Assembly (NCBI GenBank): GCA_964485695.1
Contig: CAZAKZ010000129.1
Coordinates: forward strand, 1 to 15,302
Source of the DNA: CAZAKZ01 sp964485695
GTDB lineage: Bacteria > Planctomycetota > JAFGQW01
DNA: 15,302 nucleotides
Direction: 5' to 3'
Shown here: piece after piece, positions 8,037 through 13,294 of the stretch
Layout: each line of letters begins with the position of its first letter
Numbering within the stretch: the stretch's first letter is position 1
Notes under the pieces: generated by a model
Seen by the model: only the letters and a program-made list of their open reading frames with translations
Told to the model about the DNA's origin: nothing
Database searches by the model: none
Translations under genes and position numbers: made by a program

Positions 8037-8395
8037 TTCTTGCCTCCCTTCCCCCCCGTGCTGCCGGCCGTTTCAGGGCGGCCGGCATCATCGGTCTTCG
8101 ACGTTCCGCTCTCGGAAGTAGTCGCTTCGCCGTTCCCCTCGGTCGTAGAGACGACGAAAATCGCGAAGTCCGGACAGAGCATCTCACACTCTCCACAGCA
8201 TATACAGTCATCGGGCTTCACCACCTTCGGCGGGTGATACCCCTTGCGGTTGAACGCCTCGGAGAACTCCAGGACGTCCTTGGGGCAAAACTCGATACAG
8301 AAACCGCAGCCCTTGCAGCGGTCCTGGATGATGTGCACTTCACCGTGCGGGACCTTGACTTTGTCGAGGTCCAGTGGTTTTCGCCAGTATTTCAT
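8033..8395 (-). CDS. korD: 2-oxoacid:ferredoxin oxidoreductase delta subunit, 2[4Fe-4S] ferredoxin (120 aa)
   Basis: Ferredoxin-like subunit that passes electrons from the TPP site to external ferredoxin. Two full motifs are present: C27-C30-C33-C37 (CKGCGFCIEFCP) and C64-C67-C70-C74 (CICCGECEMLCP), with one extra cysteine, C66, inside the second. The region between them (FNRKGYHPPKV) is typical of KorD/OorD. After about residue 82 the chain becomes a low-complexity Gly/Ser/Thr/Glu tail of nearly 40 residues ending in GGKGGKN. This is longer than most OorD proteins and may be a flexible linker or docking tail. ATG 8395 overlaps the marR stop by 4 bases (ATGA). The D-A-B-C order equals the known oorDABC layout. 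Confidence 0.95.
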   Translation of the reverse strand: MKYWRKPLDLDKVKVPHGEVHIIQDRCKGCGFCIEFCPKDVLEFSEAFNRKGYHPPKVVKPDDCICCGECEMLCPDFAIFVVSTTEGNGEATTSESGTSKTDDAGRPETAGSTGGKGGKN

Positions 8396-9021
8396 TGGTC
8401 ATCCACCTTGTTCGGACGCTCTCCACGTGGCTCTTGATACGGACAGCCACCACGGACATGGCCAATTGGACAATCGTCTTCTATGTTGACGGCGCAGCGC
8501 AGGCAGAATCCGCGCTCCGGCCGTTCTTGCTTGAGTAGAGAAACCGAAAAACGCTGGAGGTAATCCGAGAACTTCTCGAGCTCGTCGGGTTCGAACTTAT
8601 CAACCACAGGAGTCAGCCGGTTGACCTTGAGTTCTTCGTACTCATCCACGAGGGCGCGACCTCTGGCACTGGCCGAGAGCAGGGTGGCCCGTCGATCTCC
8701 CTTTGAAGGCGACCGTGTGATGAGGCCCAGCCTCTCCAGCTTGTCGATGTTCTTGGTCACGGCGGGCGAGCTCACGCCCAGGGACTCGGCCACTTCCCTC
8801 ACCTGGTGCTGTCCGTGAAACGAGATCAGCTTGAGGATATGGAGCTGGGCGAGGGTCATGGAATCCGGGCTGACTTCCGAGAGATACCGGGTCCCCACGA
8901 CCTCCTGAACCGAGGCGCTGAAGATGTGGCTGAAGCGAAGAAACTGATGCAGTGAATCCGTGGCGAGATGCGTGTCCGGGGAGCCGTCAGGGTTCGAAGG
9001 AAGAGCGTACTCATGGCCCAT
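8392..9021 (-). CDS. MarR-family regulator with C-terminal four-cysteine tail (209 aa)
   Basis: Winged-helix DNA-binding regulator. The MarR core runs from about 22 to 165: LAQLHILKLI (58-67), the recognition helix region VAESLGVSSPAVTKNIDKLERLGLI (77-101) and the wing around SPSKGDRRATLL (104-115). The chain ends in an unusual extension with the protein's only four cysteines, C173, C176, C184 and C193 (CX2C-X7-C-X8-C), in the context FCLRCAVNI...DDCPIG...GGCPY. Such a cluster could bind an Fe-S cluster or zinc and make DNA binding redox- or metal-dependent (inference). The gene overlaps korD by 4 bases and is first in the operon, so autoregulation of the whole kor-hdr unit is the natural model. 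The Shine-Dalgarno before ATG 9021 is poor, and a slightly different start is possible. Confidence 0.9.
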   Translation of the reverse strand: MGHEYALPSNPDGSPDTHLATDSLHQFLRFSHIFSASVQEVVGTRYLSEVSPDSMTLAQLHILKLISFHGQHQVREVAESLGVSSPAVTKNIDKLERLGLITRSPSKGDRRATLLSASARGRALVDEYEELKVNRLTPVVDKFEPDELEKFSDYLQRFSVSLLKQERPERGFCLRCAVNIEDDCPIGHVRGGCPYQEPRGERPNKVDDQ

Positions 9022-9088
9022 GATTCAAAACCCGGATGCGCATTGAATAACCCAGGAAATTGATAACCGGCTTAAAGGTATCTTAGGT

Positions 9089-9105
9089 TTGAAAACGGGA
9101 TTCAA
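9089..9105. promoter_or_regulatory. Candidate MarR operator, TTGAA-N7-TTCAA dyad
   Basis: A perfect 5-bp inverted repeat TTGAA (9089-9093) / TTCAA (9101-9105) spans 17 bases, a usual size for MarR-family operators. On the minus strand TTGAAT (9105-9100) could be a -35 box, with GATACC 17 bases on as a weak -10, so a regulator bound here would block transcription of its own gene 68 bases downstream. The same half-sites recur in opposite order, TTCAA 9024-9028 and TTGAA 9043-9047, right at the marR start. Short motifs of this kind can arise by chance in an AT-rich stretch. Confidence 0.3.
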
Positions 9106-9133
9106 GGCTTTTGGAAAAAAAGGTTTATGCCGG

Positions 9134-9220
9134 TTCAGGTATTATTTTGGAATCCTCGAATTCAGGTAGATAGATCTCTTGCTCCCCCCATTCAGGAACA
9201 AAAGAGTTCGGTTTTTCAGG
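9134..9220. repeat. Four TTCAGG direct repeats
   Basis: TTCAGG occurs at 9134, 9161, 9191 and 9215, spaced by 27, 30 and 24 bases; the first two extend to TTCAGGTA. They lie in the non-coding interval upstream of both divergent genes. They may be half-sites for a regulator or merely chance repeats. Confidence 0.3.
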
Positions 9221-9369
9221 GGGCTCAGAGGGAGGCGGGAGACCGGTTCGCGTGATGGCCTGAGACACCCGCCCCGCGTCCCGTCGATTCTTCCAATGCG
9301 GCGCAATACCATTTTTCTCACCAGCTTAGAATGAGCCCGGAAAATCCGTTCGTGTCCTGCCCCTGAAGA

Positions 9370-9484
9370 GGCCGGCTGAAGTTGAAAGTGCCGGCCCGAA
9401 AATGCACACCGGATCCGAGGGCTGAACCGGACGTCTCGGATCGATTCCGTCGTATGATCGCCGCCTGTTTCCGGCGCTATTTTT
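9370..9484 (+). other. Cluster of three stem-loops, the last terminator-like
   Basis: Hairpin 1 pairs GGCCGGC 9370-9376 with GCCGGCC 9390-9396. Hairpin 2 pairs GATCCGAG 9412-9419 with CTCGGATC 9435-9442. Hairpin 3 pairs CGCCG 9459-9463 with CGGCG 9472-9476 and is followed by a T-run (9480-9484) on the plus strand. This could be the 3' end of a small plus-strand RNA or a weak terminator insulating the lipoprotein gene. No matching promoter is convincing. Confidence 0.3.
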
Positions 9485-9572
9485 CGTTCCTTTCCCGGCC
9501 CTCCACCCCTCGGAAATCCGGATGCCCTGCGAGATTATCCGGGATTAAACGTGGGAAACCAGGTCAGGGGAT

Positions 9573-9600
9573 TGATACAATCCCACGCATGGAGGTGAAT
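9573..9600 (+). promoter_or_regulatory. Candidate extended -10 promoter and ribosome site of the lipoprotein gene
   Basis: TGATACAAT (9573-9581) matches an extended -10 element (TGnTACAAT), with no good -35. It lies just before GGAGGTGAA (9591-9599), a strong Shine-Dalgarno 5 bases from ATG 9605. The ribosome site is convincing and fixes the start. The promoter is plausible but would give a leader of under 20 bases. Confidence 0.4.
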
Positions 9601-9604
9601 CGTC

Positions 9605-11182
9605 ATGATCCCACACCGTGAACACGCTCTTCTCCTCCTCGCCCTCCTTGCGCTGATCATCCTCACCGGCTGCATGGGGCCCGCCCCACGGCTCCAGGGC
9701 GAAGTGGGCCGCGGCACCCACCTCTGGCCCATGCTGGAAGTGAGCTACGAGGCCGACGGGCGCGATACGGACATTCTCTGGCCGCTCCTCGCCTTCAACA
9801 ACAAGGTCGACCACAAGTACTACGCGTTCCGGCCGCTGTTCATGATCCGGACGGATCCCGAGGGCAGCGTCACTCACATGGACCTCATGTTCCCGCTCTT
9901 TCACACGGGACAGACGGGCACGCGCCGGGAGTTCGCCCTGCGCCCGCTGTTCGGCAGGTGGCGGGATACAGAAAAGGACATGGTCGACCTCGACTTCTTG
10001 TTCCCCATCGGGTACTGGCGCAGCGAGCCGGAAAAAACCTGGTTCCACCTCCGACCGTTCTACTGGTACAAGGAGACACCGGAGGAGGGCTACCTCCACG
10101 TCTTCCCCTTCTACGGCAAGAACTGGGGGGAGAAGGAGAGGCGGCTCTGGTTCCTGACGCCCCTGTTCACCCACTGGAAGGACTGGTCCTCGACGCCCCC
10201 GGACTGGTCCTGGAGCGCCTGCTGGCCCCTCACCCACTTCGAGCGCAAGGGAGAGGAATCCATGTCCTGGATCTTTCCCTTCTACTTCCGGGAGCTATCC
10301 CCCCACTCGGATACCCTGGCCGTGACGCCGTTTTTCTGGGACCACGAGAGGCGGTCCGAGGATGATCCCGACAAGATCGAATCCCGCACCCTCATGGCGT
10401 TTCCCCTCTACGGCTGCCACAAGGGCACGCGAAACTGGCAGGCCTTCGGGGGCAATCTCCTCATTCTCGTGAAGGGCGAAGAGGAGGGCTCGGTGAACGT
10501 GGCGTGGCCCCTGTTCCACCATGGATGGAAGCCAGAGCGGACCCTCACCTGGATCTTCCCCGTCTACTGGCACTCCCGATCCACGGACGACAAACGCCAC
10601 CTCAACCACGTGTGGCCCCTCTTCGGGTACAGGCGGGTCGAGGACTACAGGGAGTATTCCACCCTCTGGCCCTTCTTCCGCTACGGCAGCGACGACGAGG
10701 ACACCCTGTCCCTCACCCTGGGCGGCCCCCTGTTCTCTCACTCGAGGGAATCGGACAAGGAGTGGCGATGGAACGTGGCGTGGCCTCTGGTGCGGTTCGA
10801 CCGAGGGGGGAGTCAATATCACTCCCGGATCTTCCCGTTCTACCTCCACTGGCGGGACGTGGAGAAAGATTCCCGACACCTCCACCTCCTGTGGCCCCTG
10901 GTGCGGCACGTGCGCTCCCCCAGGCACGGGATCTCCTTCCGGTGCCTGATGCCCTACGTGACCTACGAGGAAAAGGACGAGGACCACGACTTCCGGGTCT
11001 TCTGGAAGTGGATCCGCTCGAGCCGTGACGAGGGCTTCTCGACGCTCCGCATCAACCCGTTCTTCCGGAGCGACCGGAACGCCCGCGGCCACACCTATTG
11101 GTCCGTCCTCGGAGGCCTCGTCTCCCGACAGCAGAAGGCCGAGGACGTGGAGTGGAAGGCCCTCTGGTTCATCCCGCTGTGA
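9605..11182 (+). CDS. Lipoprotein made of about 22 aromatic WPLF/FPFY repeats (525 aa)
   Basis: I do not recognise a named family. A lipoprotein signal peptide is clear: a hydrophobic core (LLLLALLALIIL) and lipobox L20-T21-G22-C23. The mature protein is almost wholly built of a short repeat whose core is [LVIFA]-[WFR]-P-[LF]-[FYLV], for example LWPLL 58-62, MFPLF 95-99, LRPFY 149-153, VFPFY 166-170, VAWPLF 299-304, WIFPVY 316-321 and LLWPLV 428-433. The core prolines (42, 60, 77, 97, 114, 134, 151, 168, 186, 208, 225, 242 and so on) recur every 17-20 residues, with degenerate units filling the longer gaps. Charged residues (D, E, R, K, H) dominate between the cores. The pattern of short strands and charged turns suggests a regular beta structure at the outer membrane (inference). 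It is transcribed divergently from the kor operon and stops 6 bases short of the OPT gene stop. Function unknown. Confidence 0.9.
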   Translation: MIPHREHALLLLALLALIILTGCMGPAPRLQGEVGRGTHLWPMLEVSYEADGRDTDILWPLLAFNNKVDHKYYAFRPLFMIRTDPEGSVTHMDLMFPLFHTGQTGTRREFALRPLFGRWRDTEKDMVDLDFLFPIGYWRSEPEKTWFHLRPFYWYKETPEEGYLHVFPFYGKNWGEKERRLWFLTPLFTHWKDWSSTPPDWSWSACWPLTHFERKGEESMSWIFPFYFRELSPHSDTLAVTPFFWDHERRSEDDPDKIESRTLMAFPLYGCHKGTRNWQAFGGNLLILVKGEEEGSVNVAWPLFHHGWKPERTLTWIFPVYWHSRSTDDKRHLNHVWPLFGYRRVEDYREYSTLWPFFRYGSDDEDTLSLTLGGPLFSHSRESDKEWRWNVAWPLVRFDRGGSQYHSRIFPFYLHWRDVEKDSRHLHLLWPLVRHVRSPRHGISFRCLMPYVTYEEKDEDHDFRVFWKWIRSSRDEGFSTLRINPFFRSDRNARGHTYWSVLGGLVSRQQKAEDVEWKALWFIPL

Positions 11183-11188
11183 GGGCAG

Positions 11189-13135
11189 TTACCTCTTGAG
11201 TGATTTCGCGGCCACGGAGTAGAGGAACCAGCCGAGGCCGGCAAAGACCAGGGCCGAGACGACCTGCCCCATCCATTCGGCGGGGTAATGAATGGAAAAG
11301 AGCCCGCCAGCTTTCGCAGAGAAAACGGCGTACACGGCGATGACGACACCCATGAGGCCTTCCCCGGCGATGAGGCCGGAGCCCAGCAGGATTCCTTGAT
11401 CCCGACCCTCCTCGGCTCCTTCCTTCTTGCCTCCGTATTTCTTCTCGACAAAGTGCCGGATCATGCCGCCGATGAAGACGGGCGTCATGGTGTAGAGGGG
11501 CAGATACATGCCCACGGCAAAGGGAAGGGGCGGAACCCTGAAGAACATGATGAGCACCGCGAAGGCGGCGCCGACTCCCACCAGGTCCCATCTCAGGTTG
11601 CCGTCGATGACGCCGTCGAGGACGGTCTTCATGAGCATGGCCTGGGGTGCGGGCAGTTCTTCGGAGCCGAATCCGTACGCCTGTCCGAGGTAATAGACGG
11701 CCAGGCAGACGAAGAAGGCCGAGCCGAGGGCGCCGAGGAACTCGCTGATCTGCTGCTTTCGGGGCGTGGCGCCCAGTATGTACCCGGCCTTCAGGTCCTG
11801 GGAGATGTCGCCAGCGATGGAGGCGGAGATGCAGACGATGGTGCCGATGGTCAGGGCCGTGACCTTCCCGGTCAGATCCGTCCAGCCGAGGATCTTGAAC
11901 ACGATGCCGGTTCCCAGGAGGGTGACGATGGCCATGCCCGAGGTGGGATTGGACGAGACGCCGATCATGCCCACGATGCGCGAGGATACGGTGACGAAGC
12001 AGAAGGCGAACACGGCGATGGCCAGGGCGCTGCAGAAGCGCATGATCATGAAGGTATCGTTGCCGATGATGCCGGGAATGAAGGTGATCATGAGCACGAC
12101 GAGGGCCACACCCAGGAGGACGTATTTGATGGAGAGGTCGCGCTCGGTCCGGGAGCGGCCGCCGTCCAGCTGAGCCGCGCTGGACTTCAGTTCCTTGATC
12201 CCGATCTTCAAGGAGCTGACCATGGTCGGAATCGATCTGGCCACGGTGATGATGCCCGCACAGGCCACGGCGCCCGCCCCGATGATGCGGATGTAGCCCT
12301 CCCAGATCTGCTTGGCGGTGAGCTCTCCGATGGTCGTGGCCGTCAGGTCCGGACACCTCGACTTGAGGTAGGCGAGGGTGTTGGGCCAGATCTCTGCGTC
12401 GCCGAACTTCCAGGCGATGAAGGGGATGATCAGGATCCAGGAGACGAGGCCCCCGCCAAACATGATGGACCCGATCCTGCGGCCCAGGATGTAGCCGACG
12501 CCCAGCAGCGCCGGGGTGGTGGACACCCCGATGACCGCCTTCTTCAGGGGCAGGTAGAGGAAGACCTTGGCGGGCCAGAGACAGAGCAGCGAAATCAGGC
12601 CCTTGTAGACCGCGCCCAGAGCCAGCCCCAGGAAGACGTTCCTGGCGGTGGAGCCCACGTTGGTCGCTGCGATGAGCACCTCGGCCGCGGCCGTGCCTTC
12701 CGGGTAGGGCAGGGTCTGGTGCTCCTTGACGATGAGGAATCCCCGGAGCGGGATCATGAAGGCCACGCCCAGCACGCCGCCGCACATGCACAGGAGCGTC
12801 ATCTGCAGGAGGGAGATGTCGAATCCCCAGATGAAGAGGGCGGGAATCGTGAAGATGATGCCCGAGGCCAGGGAGGAGCTGGCCGAGCCGGTCGTGGCGG
12901 AGATGTTGCACTCGAGGATGGTCGGCTTGCCGAACACCGGCGTCATGATCCGGAGCAGGGCCACGGAGACCACGGCCAGCGGGATGGCCGTGCTGATGGT
13001 CAGGCCGACGCGGAGCCCGAGATAGGCGTTGGCGCTGCCAAACAACGCGCCGAGGATCACGCCCAGGATCAGGGTCTTGGCGTTAAAATCCTTCATGACC
13101 GTTTCGGCGGGCACGAAGGGCTTGAAGTCACTCAT
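11189..13135 (-). CDS. OPT-family (oligopeptide transporter family) membrane transporter (648 aa)
   Basis: A polytopic inner-membrane protein of the OPT superfamily, whose members move oligopeptides or metal chelates, probably by proton coupling. OPT signatures are visible: NAYLGLRVGLTIS (residues about 36-48), the conserved SATTGSASSSLASGIIFTIPAL block (79-100, cluster-type TM segment), SSNPTSGMAI in the middle, and the D-I-S-Q-D-L-K-AGYILGATPRKQQ box. Many hydrophobic segments fill the length, about 14-16, and the size is normal for bacterial OPT proteins. The ATG at 13135 has only a weak ribosome site (GAG). The substrate cannot be read from the sequence, and no peptidase or siderophore gene stands beside it. 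It converges on the lipoprotein gene with no visible terminator between them. Confidence 0.93.
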   Translation of the reverse strand: MSDFKPFVPAETVMKDFNAKTLILGVILGALFGSANAYLGLRVGLTISTAIPLAVVSVALLRIMTPVFGKPTILECNISATTGSASSSLASGIIFTIPALFIWGFDISLLQMTLLCMCGGVLGVAFMIPLRGFLIVKEHQTLPYPEGTAAAEVLIAATNVGSTARNVFLGLALGAVYKGLISLLCLWPAKVFLYLPLKKAVIGVSTTPALLGVGYILGRRIGSIMFGGGLVSWILIIPFIAWKFGDAEIWPNTLAYLKSRCPDLTATTIGELTAKQIWEGYIRIIGAGAVACAGIITVARSIPTMVSSLKIGIKELKSSAAQLDGGRSRTERDLSIKYVLLGVALVVLMITFIPGIIGNDTFMIMRFCSALAIAVFAFCFVTVSSRIVGMIGVSSNPTSGMAIVTLLGTGIVFKILGWTDLTGKVTALTIGTIVCISASIAGDISQDLKAGYILGATPRKQQISEFLGALGSAFFVCLAVYYLGQAYGFGSEELPAPQAMLMKTVLDGVIDGNLRWDLVGVGAAFAVLIMFFRVPPLPFAVGMYLPLYTMTPVFIGGMIRHFVEKKYGGKKEGAEEGRDQGILLGSGLIAGEGLMGVVIAVYAVFSAKAGGLFSIHYPAEWMGQVVSALVFAGLGWFLYSVAAKSLKR

Positions 13136-13212
13136 GGATCAATCTCGCCCGGTGGATTCTTACTTCGTGATCATGCGGTCCGAATGGGGATACAGGTCAT
13201 CTGCTTATCACG

Positions 13213-13235
13213 TTCCCGTCGCTCGGGAAGCGACG
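13213..13235. repeat. Two overlapping, mutually exclusive inverted repeats upstream of the OPT gene
   Basis: CGTCGCT (13217-13223) pairs with AGCGACG (13229-13235) around loop CGGGA. Alternatively TTCCCG (13213-13218) pairs with CGGGAA (13224-13229) around loop TCGCT. Both stems are perfect but share bases, so only one can form. It lies 78 bases before the OPT start and 60 bases after the sigma-vWA stop. There is no U-tract, so a standard terminator is unlikely. Confidence 0.5.
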
Positions 13236-13294
13236 ACACACTTTACCAGAAGGTGGGCGCACAGAAAGGGGCAGCTCTGATAAATCGGGGGCGG

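Larger units (their letters stand above)
9022..9604. other. 583-base non-coding divergent intergenic region
   Basis: It separates the minus-strand operon from the plus-strand lipoprotein gene. The left part, to about 9180, is clearly AT-richer than the neighbouring genes and contains TTGAA/TTCAA dyads. The middle has four TTCAGG direct repeats. The right part (9370-9485) has three successive stem-loops, the last followed by a T-run. A 79-codon frame at 9382-9621 starts with TTG, lacks a ribosome site and overlaps the lipoprotein start, so I do not count it as a gene. I see no tRNA, rRNA or known riboswitch in it. Confidence 0.7.

Noticed and set aside
200..8237. Plus-strand open frames of 430-480 codons opposite hdrCB, hdrA, korB and korA
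   Set aside because: All lie antisense to genes with clear family motifs and show the same His/Gly/Val/Leu-rich shadow composition, with no ribosome sites or domains.
9040..9054. Sigma-54-like GG-N10-GC promoter before marR
   Set aside because: The spacing fits, but the match beyond GG/GC is poor, and the transcript would start only about 8 bases before the ATG, leaving no room for a ribosome site.
9382..9621. 79-codon plus-strand frame in the intergenic region
   Set aside because: TTG start, no Shine-Dalgarno, no recognisable motif, and it overlaps the well-supported lipoprotein start.
11183..11188. Bidirectional terminator between the convergent lipoprotein and OPT genes
   Set aside because: The gap is only 6 bases and I find no stem-loop with T-runs there or just inside either gene end.
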